A stretch of DNA of 64,000 nucleotides from Actinospica sp035493475 (lineage in GTDB: Bacteria > Actinomycetota > Actinomycetes > Streptomycetales > Catenulisporaceae), in the NCBI GenBank assembly GCA_035493475.1, contig DATJIF010000095.1:18633-82632 (forward strand), read 5' to 3'. Below are positions 34,301 to 43,463 of this stretch, piece by piece (position 1 is the stretch's first letter; each line of letters begins with the position of its first letter). Position numbers and translations under genes: made by a program. A model generated the notes under the pieces. It was not told the DNA's origin, made no database searches, and saw nothing but the letters and a program-made list of their open reading frames with translations.

Positions 34301-34550
34301 ACGCCTAGTCGAAGTCAAGGGTTTACATGCTGGCTTGGCGCCGGTGTGGCTTGAGCAGCATGAGTGGGCACAGGCGCAGCAGCGGGGCCAAGATTTTTGG
34401 CTCTATGTCGTGACCGATTGCGCCACCTCCCCGACAGTTCTCGTACGCGCGCAAGATCCAGCCAAGTTGTTGACCACCGGGCCACGGCGCATCGAGCGTT
34501 TTCAGCTTAAGGTTGCCGACCTGCGTCGGCTGATGGGAGAGCGCCGGTGA
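31329..34550 (+). CDS. SNF2-like helicase with C-terminal DUF3883 nuclease-like domain (Hma-like helicase)
   Basis: This 1073-aa protein has SF2 motifs: Walker A LLADEPGTGKTIM near residue 126, DEAH box FDEAHRL near 226 and LTATPHRGKEHYF. The second RecA lobe has LVFTEFADTARWLA, TDAGGEGIDLQ and RLEQRMGRLHRIGQ. The C-terminus (about 930-1040) resembles DUF3883, with AGVGYDLLARQ and RLVEVKG, a possible PD-(D/E)xK-like D...ExK site. Such proteins pair with DUF1156 and DUF499 proteins in anti-phage loci. The GTG at 31329 starts the gene, and its stop overlaps the methylase GTG (GTGA). Confidence 0.87.
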   Translation: MSVAESEGLPALGTQVRIDGDMVTVVAAQPTGDGADLVVRHGDGTLTDVALNLDELRVAAVPVNDAGGDPGRALAALWGRWMQYAVPRIRSAVLATRPLRPYAHQDEAVFSHMLAQPRLRFLLADEPGTGKTIMTGMYIGEGTRRGLLPGKTVIIVPAHLVEKWKRDLRRYFAIEAATVTAEVARDPRDLDPRVSVWVVSVDLYTYNLDVRRKISGARASWSLTVFDEAHRLTPTSQYLGAARDASNRTHHLLLLTATPHRGKEHYFRGLLSLLDPTLYPWDPRQTEYDNALKPSTLTFLRRMKEELKDFDGEPLFPPRYAETVPIALSGPELAAYTAVMDYVDTFYGENATLARSIYGKRAASCLVAAAATIKRRQEVLKGPASSRVDGPVPDEFTRADGSVNLAVEDDEAWERAEGVIVNARTRNKSEELAAIDQVAATVQRAAAASPSTKWLQMERLLAVHGIAPGQGQLLVFTEFADTARWLAGRFGRAGYSVETLEGAVKHQERDQLQQRFLAGVYQVLVSTDAGGEGIDLQSAHVMINWDIPWSLVRLEQRMGRLHRIGQTKPVHIYHLVAPGTREGRVQEVMLGNLEAVGQALGGRIFDLLDATADRAGFDYTDALVKAQAGQSVAIPETDELLSKARELVLDEDRLHTPANTEAALDRFRADRLEAINPVIVDGFVDQLAAAETWHLGPGPAKGIRRVTSTRLLPPALGGEYDALVAADGASVRQAVNDGSQGLGDVIVLGPTEEPFGDLVDLALRTGEIELIRGTVLSDPASLTNYTLLVYDAEVEIHDGLRRRRLKSPVLVRYSGAGAFESAWESLMLLSPTGADRSAPPLSPALRHDSEQEARVALMREVARARAERESWVEKARHQLDQVEYRYMDELEDLPAAERRERMSRFEELKRNRLIQLDDISKVGHGVPRLIGWAHVTGEARLDQLGYDPDSEAVAVATVLAELERLGFDVDDRQTAGVGYDLLARQRTTREQRLVEVKGLHAGLAPVWLEQHEWAQAQQRGQDFWLYVVTDCATSPTVLVRAQDPAKLLTTGPRRIERFQLKVADLRRLMGERR

Positions 34551-37327
34551 CCACCGCCGAACAGGTGCCATCTAGAAACACGTTGACCGTTGCAAAAACG
34601 GTGAGCGACGTGCACAGTCGCCTGGTTGATCACTGGTTTCCGTGCTCCTCGGTCGACGCAGCAGTGGGCACGCCCGCGGGATCCGGGCGTAGCGAAAAGG
34701 CACTCTTCACCTGGTTCGCTTCTCGACCCATCGCCCAAGCGCGTGCCGCCGTGCTGGCGGCGCTTCTGCCGGACCAGGCAGGCTACTACGGCGATGTGCG
34801 TCTTGCGATCGAGTGTGGGGACGAAGGCGCGCAACAGCGCCTGCGTCAGGCCATCATCGCTCAATATCCAGCGGGTCGCCCCGTCGTGCTCGATGTTTTC
34901 AGCGGTCGCGGCATCATTCCGCTCGAAGCCGCGCGCCTCGGCATCACCGCCGTGGGCACGGACCTCAGTCCGGTTGCGACCTTGGCCGGACGATTGCTGG
35001 CCGATTACCCGCTGCGCGACTGGTCCGCAGAACCCGATCTCCCCTTCGAGCGGCCAGCGATGGAAGGGGCATTATTCGCCGATAACGAGCCTCGCCTACT
35101 TAAAGACGTACGTTCGGTCTTCGATGAGGTGCGGTCGCGAGTCGCGACGGCGGTATCTTCGCTTTACCCCCGAAGCGACAATGGCACCTTGCCGTGGGCC
35201 TATGTTTGGGCTGTCACGGTCCCCTGTGACAATTGCAAGCATCGCTTTCCCCTGATCGGATCCCTCGTCCTTCGGCACCCGTACAAGCGCACGGACGACG
35301 ATGGGCAATCGCTCCGGTTGGTTATGGGGCAAGATACTTGGCGCACTGAGATCATCGAAGGGCCGCCGATGCAGGAGCCGACGTATGTCGCAGCTTCCGG
35401 CAAGAGAGGCAAGAGCGCCCGATGTCCGTTCCCCTCCTGCGGTCATGCACATTCTGCCGAGTCCGTGAAAAGTATGGGCTTCGCAGGGCAGTATCGCGAT
35501 GCCCTACTCGCGGTTGGTGAAGAGCTTGAGGGTTCACGCAAGATTTTCAGAGTACCGACCTCCCAGGAGGTGGCCGCTGCGACATCTGTGGACCTGTCCT
35601 CGTTGCCGCCATTGGTGGGCCTCCGCGCTGTGCCTGATGAGGTCATACCTGCAGGGAATCAGGATACTGTGAGGGCGAGCGGGTACGGCTACCGCACGTA
35701 CGGGGACTTGATGAATGCGAGGCAGACGGCCAAGTTCGTTGCAACCGTTCGTGCCATTCAGGAGATCGCTGCCGACTGCGTCTCGGCTGGCATCAGCGCT
35801 GAATACGCCAGTGCGCTCGCCGGGTATGCAGCTGCGAACCTGCCTCGCCAGCTGCGTCGGGCCACTCGCGGTGCCAAGCTCCTCAGCCACGGCAAACCGG
35901 ACGGTACCGAGCAGAATCGTGTGCAGGTTGCTGACGTATTCTCTGAAGAAAGTAAGGTTTCGTTCAACTTCGACTATGTAGAGGCAGGGCCAGGTGATGG
36001 ACCGGGGACGTGGTCCAGCGTCAGCGGGAGCGGCCTAAACGCTCTGAAGAAGGTGCTTGCGGAGTCGCACGTCGCAGACCATCCTGGACGGTTCCGTCAG
36101 GCTTCCGCAGTTGCTCTTCCGTTCCGCGACAAATCCGTGGACGCAGTCATCACCGATCCGCCCTACTACAACATGATCGACTATTTGGACGCATCGGACC
36201 TCTTCTATGTGTGGCTTCGCCGCGCGCTTCGTCAGCTGATGCCTGACTTGTTCGAACATGCCGGACCCGACGGCCTACAGGACAAGACCGACGAGATTAT
36301 CGTGAAGCGCGGCAATGCCCCAGGCGAGCATCGGACCCGCGAGTTCTACGAGCGGATGCTGGGCCGTGCGTTCGGCGAGGCCAGGCGCGTGTTGCGTGCA
36401 GACGGGCATCTCGTAGTCGTGTTCGGGCACTCAGACCCTGACGCGTGGCGACGGCTACTCGGAGCGCTGCACGATGCTGGTTTCATCGTCACCAGTTCCT
36501 GGCCGTCAAGAACCGAGACGTCGTCGACTGGCGTGGCAAGCATCAAGGTCACCATCGCGATTGGCTGTCGCGTTGCCGCAGGGAGTCGCCCAGTCGCCAC
36601 CGCGGCTCAAGTTGACCGTGAAGTTGCCGAGCGGGTCAAGGCAGCTGCGCGTGAGTGGGACCGGGACGGTCTGGCCTTGCCCGATCAGCTCATGGCTGCC
36701 TACGGGCCGGCGATGGAGGTCTACGGCCACTACGCCTCGATCCTCAAGCCCGACGGCGGCCAGGCCGAGCTTGACCGTTACCTCACGCTCGCGCGCACCG
36801 CTGTGCGCGATGCCACAGCGCTCAAGCTCGACGAATTGCCGCTTGAGACGTTCGACGCACCTACGCGCTTCGCTGTCTTCTGGCAGCGGCTCTTCGCGCG
36901 CTCAGACGTTCCCAAAGGAGAGGCTCGCTTCCAGGCGCAGGCGGACAATCTGCGTCTCGAGGAACTACGCGGCGCACTACTGACAGAGAGCAAAAGCGGC
37001 TACCGATTGCGCATAGATGCGCCAGCCTCAGTTAGCGCTAAGTCCTCGACGTTCGAAGTAGTCCGGGCCATGGCTGCCGCCTGGGACCAGGGGGCCACTG
37101 AAGGCGTCGCCGCTGTCATCGCATATTGCGACCGGCAGCCCACTGACGCTCATCTGTGGGCCGTCGTTGGGGAGATCGTCGCGCAGCTACCCGCGAGCGA
37201 TGCGGTGGCGAAAGCTCTCACAGCCATCCAACGCAATGCTGGCACAGTCGCCAATCTCGCGCAGCGCTTTGCCGCGAGTGACCGCGACAAACAGCTGACC
37301 CTGCTGCCAACAGCCGAGGAGTCCTGA
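34547..37327 (+). CDS. DUF1156 DNA methyltransferase (Hma-like methylase)
   Basis: This 926-aa protein has an N-terminal DUF1156-type region and split amino-methyltransferase motifs: VLDVFSGRGIIPLEAARLG near residue 115 (SAM binding) and DAVITDPPYYNMIDYLDAS near 535 (catalytic DPPY). The DPPY motif predicts N6-adenine or N4-cytosine methylation. A 400-residue insert between the motifs holds a possible zinc ribbon (CDNCKHRF ... CPFPSCGH). It is translationally coupled to the helicase upstream and 2 bp from the ATPase downstream. Confidence 0.87.
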   Translation: MTTAEQVPSRNTLTVAKTVSDVHSRLVDHWFPCSSVDAAVGTPAGSGRSEKALFTWFASRPIAQARAAVLAALLPDQAGYYGDVRLAIECGDEGAQQRLRQAIIAQYPAGRPVVLDVFSGRGIIPLEAARLGITAVGTDLSPVATLAGRLLADYPLRDWSAEPDLPFERPAMEGALFADNEPRLLKDVRSVFDEVRSRVATAVSSLYPRSDNGTLPWAYVWAVTVPCDNCKHRFPLIGSLVLRHPYKRTDDDGQSLRLVMGQDTWRTEIIEGPPMQEPTYVAASGKRGKSARCPFPSCGHAHSAESVKSMGFAGQYRDALLAVGEELEGSRKIFRVPTSQEVAAATSVDLSSLPPLVGLRAVPDEVIPAGNQDTVRASGYGYRTYGDLMNARQTAKFVATVRAIQEIAADCVSAGISAEYASALAGYAAANLPRQLRRATRGAKLLSHGKPDGTEQNRVQVADVFSEESKVSFNFDYVEAGPGDGPGTWSSVSGSGLNALKKVLAESHVADHPGRFRQASAVALPFRDKSVDAVITDPPYYNMIDYLDASDLFYVWLRRALRQLMPDLFEHAGPDGLQDKTDEIIVKRGNAPGEHRTREFYERMLGRAFGEARRVLRADGHLVVVFGHSDPDAWRRLLGALHDAGFIVTSSWPSRTETSSTGVASIKVTIAIGCRVAAGSRPVATAAQVDREVAERVKAAAREWDRDGLALPDQLMAAYGPAMEVYGHYASILKPDGGQAELDRYLTLARTAVRDATALKLDELPLETFDAPTRFAVFWQRLFARSDVPKGEARFQAQADNLRLEELRGALLTESKSGYRLRIDAPASVSAKSSTFEVVRAMAAAWDQGATEGVAAVIAYCDRQPTDAHLWAVVGEIVAQLPASDAVAKALTAIQRNAGTVANLAQRFAASDRDKQLTLLPTAEES

Positions 37328-37329
37328 GC

Positions 37330-40299
37330 ATGCCGACCGGCACCGCTTTGCATTGGGCCGACCTCCTCACGCTTCGGCCTGAGGTCACCGTCGCTGATGG
37401 CTCGGTAGGCGATCTGCAGATGAGCCTGCACAAGGCCGTCTACCAAACCATTGATGTGCCCTACCGTAAGGTCGCTTACTACGGCGAGATCACTCAGCCC
37501 ACGCCTAACCTCGTAGGCTTCTTCAGCCGCGTTGCGCGTCGGCTGGGCACCGACGCCGAGACCACGGCCCTGTTTCACTTGGACCAAGGCATGGGTGGAG
37601 GTAAGAGCCACGCCCTCGTCGGGCTTTACCACATGGTCAATGCGCCGCAAGAGTTCTTCGCCACAGAGCTTGGCCGCAGGGTCCGCGCTGAAGCGGAGCA
37701 AGGTGGTCTCGACATGGACCTCGCCAATACTCAGGCCGTCGTTCTCACGGCAGACTACTTCAGCCCGGGTAAGACGACCGAGACATTCGGTCCTGCTACG
37801 AGCCTGTTCGAGCGATTCCTTTGGTCGCTAACCGGTGGCGACATGGACCGTTATCGGCGCTACGTTGAGCGCGGTCCGAACAAAGGGACGCTCCAGCAGG
37901 CGCTCGGCGATGCGGGACGCCCGGTGCTCATTCTGCTCGACGAGCTCATGGACTACGTGTTGCAGCTCGCCGACGTGAGCAATGTGGATCGCATGCCCAA
38001 TGAGAAGGCATTTCTCAACGCCCTCTTGGACGCCTGTGACGACGTTCCCCGCGTCGTGTGCGTCGTAGTCATGATACGTAGCGAACTCGACGAACGCGGT
38101 TATCCTCCGCACGCCGACGACTTCCGCAGCTACGTCTCCGAGCGGCTGGTACGCAACGGCCTGAATGGGAGGGTTGCGGTGACCGAGTCTCATGACTTCG
38201 CCTCGATCATCCAGCGCCGCCTGTTCGAGCCAGCCGAGGTGGGCGCCGTGGCAGCGCGCTTGTCGAAGCAGTACGACGTAGCGAGCGTAGGCGGCTGGCG
38301 GGAGAAGGTGTTCGAAAAGCTCGGCCCGGGCCGCGGACTAGCTGGATTCGCAGAGAGAGTCGAGGCAAGCTACCCCTTCCACCCAGAGTTGATGCGCCTG
38401 GTGCGTGAGGAGTGGTCGCAGGTCCAGAACTTTCAGCGAGTCCGTTCGACGGTTGCAATCTTCGCCCGGACCGCGTTGCACTGGGTTACCGAGCATCAGG
38501 CCGGGCGCTGGGCGCCAAGCCTTATCGGTGTCGGTGATGTCCCCTTGACTACTGCACTCGAGCAACTGCTGTCCTCTGGTCTCTTCATGGGAAACGACCG
38601 CGCCATACAGGGCTATCGCTCCGTCGCTACCACCGATATCACTAGCAGCGATGGATCCGCAGGGCGCGCCGTCGAGATTGACAAACGGCTGCGCAAAAAT
38701 GGGGTAGCCGCTAGCCAGGACCACGCGGCTATACGCATGGCCACCGCTCTGTTCTGCTACTCGATGGTTCCTCGCCCGCGCGCTGGCCGAGGAGCTACTA
38801 AGGGCGAGTTGCTCGCCGCCATCCTCGAACCAGTTCCGAAGCCCGGCACCCCATACACTGACGCCGAAGAAGTCTTCAACGCTCTGACCAGTGAAGATGG
38901 CCTGGGCGCGTTGGAAGTCACCCAGCCGGCAAACGCGCCCGGTCGTTACTACTTGTCGATCAAACAGACGCTCCGGATGTACTTTACTGCTTCGCTGGCG
39001 TTTGTGGACACGACCGCTTGCGAAAAGCTTGTTTGGGAGCATACGCAGCAGATTGCACGTCACCGAATCTTCGATGAGATCCGGTTCATTGATGCGCCTT
39101 CCGCTGCCGAGAACATCGACCTCGTACGTACTTTCGATGGGGTAGACTCGGCCGTCACCCGCCTTGTGGTGCTCGATCCATCCCGGTGGACCCTCCTTAA
39201 TGGCAAGGATACACAGAGCCGCGCCGAGATTACGGCCCTCCTGGGACTGGGCCCCAATGCGCTGCGCGTGGACAATGCTGCCAGTTGCATCGTGGTCTGT
39301 GTGAACACGCAGCGGCGGGATGTGGCACGAAAGCGTGCCAGGGAAGTCCTCGCGTGGCGTAGCGTCCTTACGCAGATAAACAAAGAGGATGTAGACGAGA
39401 TTCGCGACGTCACTGTGAAGGTGACTGAGGCTGAGGGCAAGCTCAAGAAGGACATTGAGAAGGCGTACCAGCACTACGCCTACCTCGTGCGCGCCGCGGA
39501 TGGACTGCACGTAGAGTTCAAGCGGTTCGACGACGACAGCAAGTCGTGCCTGCGCGGGGACGACGTCTGGACAGCGCTCGTCGACGCTGGTCGCGCCACA
39601 AATACCGCCGCGCTCTCGGCCGACTATCTCGCCACCTTGTTGGATGCCTTTGAGCGCACTCTTACCCCTCGCGAAGTTGTCCAGTCTTTCTATAAGAACC
39701 CCTTGTTCCCGCTGGTCCCTGCAACCGACGAGATTCGCCGAGCGATTTTCGAGCTGCTCCACAATGGCTGGGAACTGGTTGACTCCGACGGGGACAAGCT
39801 TGCTGTAGCGTCCCCAGGGCACATCTCGATCGGATCCATAAGCCAGAGCCTTCGTCGCGCTGTAAAGGCAGCCGACTCCGTCCTCTTGACGGGTGGTGCT
39901 CTCAGAGGCGCTAGGACGGTCTCGGTTGTTCAACAACCAGGCGAGCTACAGGGCCGTGGAGCCCAAGGCGGCTCGCTCGATGTCGACGAGCTGGAATACC
40001 GGTCTGGGGCGGAAGAGCATGGCGAGGCTGACACCAGAGTGGCCACCCGGACAGAGCATGCCTCTTTCAAGCGTTACATGATCGATCTGGCTAATCGCAG
40101 CATTACCGCTCCTGAGGTACGTGAGCAGGTCTGGCAGCTTCTTAAGGAACTGAGCAAGGTGCTCGATGCACCCAATGCAGACCATCAGCTGATCAGCCTT
40201 AGCGTCACGCTCACGACTGCGGAGGGCGCACAAGGAGCCGTTGAACAGAAGGCGCATCAGGCGGGGGCACGCTTCCGCGTCGAGGACGACGATTTCTAA
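37330..40299 (+). CDS. DUF499 family ATPase (Hma-like ATPase)
   Basis: This 989-aa protein has a Walker A motif GMGGGKSHALVGLYHM near residue 90 and a Walker B motif LILLDELMDYV near 203, as in DUF499 ATPases annotated as anti-phage-associated. The C-terminal half has a long charged region, probably coiled coil (KVTEAEGKLKKDIEKAYQHY). It probably drives a large complex with the methylase and helicase. It is the last gene of the three-gene operon. Confidence 0.87.
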   Translation: MPTGTALHWADLLTLRPEVTVADGSVGDLQMSLHKAVYQTIDVPYRKVAYYGEITQPTPNLVGFFSRVARRLGTDAETTALFHLDQGMGGGKSHALVGLYHMVNAPQEFFATELGRRVRAEAEQGGLDMDLANTQAVVLTADYFSPGKTTETFGPATSLFERFLWSLTGGDMDRYRRYVERGPNKGTLQQALGDAGRPVLILLDELMDYVLQLADVSNVDRMPNEKAFLNALLDACDDVPRVVCVVVMIRSELDERGYPPHADDFRSYVSERLVRNGLNGRVAVTESHDFASIIQRRLFEPAEVGAVAARLSKQYDVASVGGWREKVFEKLGPGRGLAGFAERVEASYPFHPELMRLVREEWSQVQNFQRVRSTVAIFARTALHWVTEHQAGRWAPSLIGVGDVPLTTALEQLLSSGLFMGNDRAIQGYRSVATTDITSSDGSAGRAVEIDKRLRKNGVAASQDHAAIRMATALFCYSMVPRPRAGRGATKGELLAAILEPVPKPGTPYTDAEEVFNALTSEDGLGALEVTQPANAPGRYYLSIKQTLRMYFTASLAFVDTTACEKLVWEHTQQIARHRIFDEIRFIDAPSAAENIDLVRTFDGVDSAVTRLVVLDPSRWTLLNGKDTQSRAEITALLGLGPNALRVDNAASCIVVCVNTQRRDVARKRAREVLAWRSVLTQINKEDVDEIRDVTVKVTEAEGKLKKDIEKAYQHYAYLVRAADGLHVEFKRFDDDSKSCLRGDDVWTALVDAGRATNTAALSADYLATLLDAFERTLTPREVVQSFYKNPLFPLVPATDEIRRAIFELLHNGWELVDSDGDKLAVASPGHISIGSISQSLRRAVKAADSVLLTGGALRGARTVSVVQQPGELQGRGAQGGSLDVDELEYRSGAEEHGEADTRVATRTEHASFKRYMIDLANRSITAPEVREQVWQLLKELSKVLDAPNADHQLISLSVTLTTAEGAQGAVEQKAHQAGARFRVEDDDF

Positions 40300-40486
40300 A
40301 GTCTGGAACCTCGCCATAAATCAATATGCTGATTTTGTTGGCTGACTTGACCGGAGTTGACCCGCAAGGTTAATGAGGTGGATTATTCCGCTTTGCTCAA
40401 CTAGCTAGTATTTGTGAGTGGCACTGGTCCATCCATGTTTCGTGATGGGAACAGGCATAGGCTGATATCACAATTTCTGCGCGACT

Positions 40487-40966
40487 TCAGTCGCGCCAGC
40501 CGCTTTCGTAGTTCGACTTCTCCGGACCATGCGGACTCCACCTGCCTAGGAACGGCTTTAGGCCCTCTGGAGATGGTTCCGGGATATCTGGCTTCCCCGG
40601 AATCGGCGTAAGCGGATCGATGGCCGCCGTGTATTCGGTGTCCGCGAGCTTTGCAATGAGCTCTGCAGCCTGGCTGGTGCGGAGCTTCGTCGTCTCGACT
40701 GTTGCGCCAGGGACTCTGCACTTGCCCTCGCTCGCAGTTGGCACAGCGGACGGCGTTGTCTCTCGCCGTAGACGGGTGCGTTCCGCTCCTGCGAGTTCAG
40801 CCCGGAATACTCCACCGCGCTTCGACACCGTGATCAGTTCGCGGTTGCCCAGTGCGTAGGCGGACTACCTCTCGCGTGCGCTCTCCTATCCACTGAGATC
40901 ATCGCCCTCCGCGATGCGCTTGAGTAGGGCGAGTTGGCGGTCGTTTAGCTTCTCGCGCTCGATCAT
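40487..40966 (-). pseudogene. Decayed gene with two in-frame TAG codons
   Basis: One continuous frame reads MIEREKLNDRQLALLKRIAE-GDDLSG, TAG (40888-40886), ESARER, TAG (40867-40865), SAYALGNRELITVSKRGGVF and on to NYESGWRD. It resembles a common actinobacterial family (DRQL..L.RI..GDDLSG...SAYAL.NRGL..VSKRGGV) of unknown function, so the stops interrupt a real gene. The part after 40828 could still be made from a GTG. Regions 40300-40486 and 40967-41135 show nothing else. Confidence 0.6.
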
Positions 40967-41135
40967 CTTTCGAGATTCGCCCGAATGATGTCAGCTAGCA
41001 ACAACTGGCCTGGCGTGTCCACGTTCCACAGTAGGTGCTGCCAGCGGGGGGCTCCGCTCCGCCAGCTGGATTTATTGCATCCATGATAGTATCATCTATG
41101 CAAGTCTCCTAAGCAATGGTCTCCTGGGAGTGAGT

Positions 41136-42560
41136 ATGGCTGAGGGCTTCGTGGGTCGCCAGAGGGAACTGGCGCTGCTCGATGAGTTGATGGAGCCCGT
41201 CCGGACCGGTGGGCGCACGGGCCGGCCGGGGCGGGCGGTGCTGATCCGCGGGCGGCGGCGCGTGGGCAAGTCTCGCCTGGTCGAGGAGTTCGCGCGCCGC
41301 TCTGGGCTGCCACATGTGTTCTTCACTGCCTCGGGGATGCCGAGGAGCGAAGAACTCGTGAGCTTCGCGGAGCAGGTCGCCGTGTCCGACCTGCCGGAGG
41401 CGGACCGCTTCGCCGAGTTCGCTACTCCGCAGACCTGGGACGCCGCGTTGACGCTGCTGGCCGGGCTGCTGCCGACTGACCAGCCGAGCATGCTTGTGCT
41501 CGATGAGATGCCGTACCTCGTGCGCGAGGATCCGGGATTCGAAGGCACCCTGCAGAAGCTTTTCGACCGCACGCTCTCCAAGCTGCCGGTCCTGCTCGTG
41601 CTGATCGGCTCCGACCTGTCGATGATGGAGAGCCTGAACACCTACGGCCGTCCGTTCTACCAGCGCGGGACGGAGATGGTCGTGCCGCCGCTCAATCCGG
41701 CCGAGGTCGCTGCGATGCTCGGCACCGGGCCAGCCGATGCCTTTGACGCCTTTCTCGTCTCTGGTGGGCTGCCCTTGATCTTGGATGAGTGGCCCCGCGG
41801 CGCGAACTTGTGGGACTACCTGGAGCGCGCCGTCAGCCGCCCAACCTCAGCCATGCTGATCTCCGGAGAGCGGGCCCTCGCTGCCGAGTTTCCCACGGAG
41901 GCCCAGGCTCGCCTCGTCCTCGGAGCGATCGGCCACGGTGAACGCACCTTTTCGCTCATCGGCCGTGCTGCAGGCGGGCTGAACTCCGGATCTCTCAAGC
42001 GCTCGTTGGATCTGCTGATCGAGAAGCGCATCGTCGAGGCCGACGTGCCGCTATCTACGAAGCCGTCGAAGGAAACGCGGTATCGGGTGGCCGATCCTCA
42101 CCTGCGGTTCTGGCTGTCCTTCCTGGGTCCCGGCATGCCTGCGATCGAGCGGGGTCGCGGTGATCAGGTCCTTGCGGCGATCCGCAGGAGTTGGCCGTCG
42201 TGGCGTGGACGTGCCATTGAGCCGGTCATCCGTGAGGCGCTGATCCGCCTGCCCGCAGGTGTGCTGCCTGATGGGACGGATGCCGTCGGTGGCTATTGGA
42301 CCCGCACCAACGATCCCGAGATCGATCTCGTTGGTGCTGATCGTGCACCTGTCGCTCAGCGCGTGACCATGGTCGGCTCGGTCAAGTGGCTGGAGAACAA
42401 GCCTTTCGACGCTCGTGATCACGCTCGATTGATCGTGCACCGCTCGCAGTTGCCCGGCGCGGATGAAAACACGCCGCTCATCGCCGTCGCACGTGCCGGG
42501 TGCAGTGTCGCGGATCTCACTGCTCTCAGCCCTGAGGATCTGCTTCAGGCCTGGCGGTGA
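41136..42560 (+). CDS. AAA-type ATPase (archaeal-ATPase / DUF234-like)
   Basis: This 474-aa protein starts MAEGFVGRQRELALLDEL. It has Walker A RGRRRVGKSRLVEEFA near residue 43, Walker B SMLVLDEMPYLV near 122 and LIGSDLSMME as sensor-like strand. The C-terminal part (ETRYRVADPHLRFWLSFLGPG, then YWTRTNDPEIDLVGADRA) matches the DUF234 domain, whose EIDLV...SVKW strand resembles a degenerate nuclease core. These proteins are frequent on mobile elements; the function is not known. The ATG at 41136 is preferred over the GTG at 41130. Confidence 0.82.
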   Translation: MAEGFVGRQRELALLDELMEPVRTGGRTGRPGRAVLIRGRRRVGKSRLVEEFARRSGLPHVFFTASGMPRSEELVSFAEQVAVSDLPEADRFAEFATPQTWDAALTLLAGLLPTDQPSMLVLDEMPYLVREDPGFEGTLQKLFDRTLSKLPVLLVLIGSDLSMMESLNTYGRPFYQRGTEMVVPPLNPAEVAAMLGTGPADAFDAFLVSGGLPLILDEWPRGANLWDYLERAVSRPTSAMLISGERALAAEFPTEAQARLVLGAIGHGERTFSLIGRAAGGLNSGSLKRSLDLLIEKRIVEADVPLSTKPSKETRYRVADPHLRFWLSFLGPGMPAIERGRGDQVLAAIRRSWPSWRGRAIEPVIREALIRLPAGVLPDGTDAVGGYWTRTNDPEIDLVGADRAPVAQRVTMVGSVKWLENKPFDARDHARLIVHRSQLPGADENTPLIAVARAGCSVADLTALSPEDLLQAWR

Positions 42561-43463
42561 TCAGCCGATTGGAGCTGATTTGCGGGCAGGGTGCTTGAAG
42601 ACTTCATGCTGATGCCAGGTGATGTACTCGGGCTTCGGGTGCGAGTAGAGCGCCTGGGGCGGGGTGGCTGGTTGGCCGCCGAGTGACAGCACGTGGGCGC
42701 GGGCAGTGGCCGAGCGGCCGACGAAGTTCCCGGAGACCGAGATCCGCCAGTCCTCGGTGACGCCGAGCACGCCCATGTCGAAGAGCTTGTGGTGGAGCGA
42801 GCAGAGGCAGACGCCGTTGTCGATGGTGTCGGGGCCGTGCATGGCCCACCACTTCACGTGCGCGGCGTCGAGGCCCGCCGAGACGCGTCCGAGGGCGCCG
42901 TCGTAGCCGCAGAAGGCGCACTGGTACTCGTACGCCATCAGCACCTCGCGGCGGAAGGTGGGGGAGCGGCGTCTCTGCTCGGGCCCGACCACGGGGGCTG
43001 CAGTCTCGGCCGCCTCGAGGTCCAGGCCGGCCAACGCGCAGATGTCCGCGTGGAGTGATGGCTCGAAGTTGGAGTCGAGCAGCACGCGTGCGAGCTGGGC
43101 GAGGAGGTGGGAGTCGCTGTTTAGGGCGTCGATCAATTCGGGGGAGAGGCTGCCCTCGGCTCCACTTCCGCGCAGGTCACCGAGGTTCGGGCCGGGGCTG
43201 GACCCGCCCTCGGACGTGCGCACGACCCACAGGCCGTCGCTGGCCAGGTGGTGGAACGGGTAGCCGGGGCTCGACTTGCGTGGCGGGCCGAACTCAGCGA
43301 GGAGGTCATTCAGCTGTCCCTCGGCCTCGGAGAAGCGGACTGGGGCGCCGCCGTCGGCCTGGTAGCGGCCGAGAGCGAAGAGCAGCAGGAGGGGCTTGTG
43401 CGGGGCTCGTTCGCCGTTGCGAGTCCAGCGGCGAAGCTGTTCGATCCGTCCGATCCAGTCCAC
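42561..43463 (-). CDS. Phosphorothioated-DNA-binding-type HNH endonuclease
   Basis: This 300-aa protein has an N-terminal domain of the sulfur-binding (SBD) type (LRRWTRNGERAPHKPLLLLFALGRYQ). Its C-terminal HNH nuclease reads YQCAFCGYDG, DAAHVKWWAMHGPDTIDNGVCLCSLHHKLFD. Relatives such as ScoMcrA and SprMcrA cut DNA that carries phosphorothioate or methyl marks (type IV restriction). Its 3' end abuts the end of the AAA ATPase gene (convergent, stop next to stop). No dnd modification genes are in the window, so self-restriction is not expected. Confidence 0.85.
   Translation of the reverse strand: MDWIGRIEQLRRWTRNGERAPHKPLLLLFALGRYQADGGAPVRFSEAEGQLNDLLAEFGPPRKSSPGYPFHHLASDGLWVVRTSEGGSSPGPNLGDLRGSGAEGSLSPELIDALNSDSHLLAQLARVLLDSNFEPSLHADICALAGLDLEAAETAAPVVGPEQRRRSPTFRREVLMAYEYQCAFCGYDGALGRVSAGLDAAHVKWWAMHGPDTIDNGVCLCSLHHKLFDMGVLGVTEDWRISVSGNFVGRSATARAHVLSLGGQPATPPQALYSHPKPEYITWHQHEVFKHPARKSAPIG

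Noticed and set aside
31329..40299. DISARM or BREX assignment of the defence operon
   Set aside because: No drmA/drmB-type DUF1998 genes, no PglZ/BrxL/BrxC. The helicase-DUF1156-DUF499 set fits Hma-like loci better.
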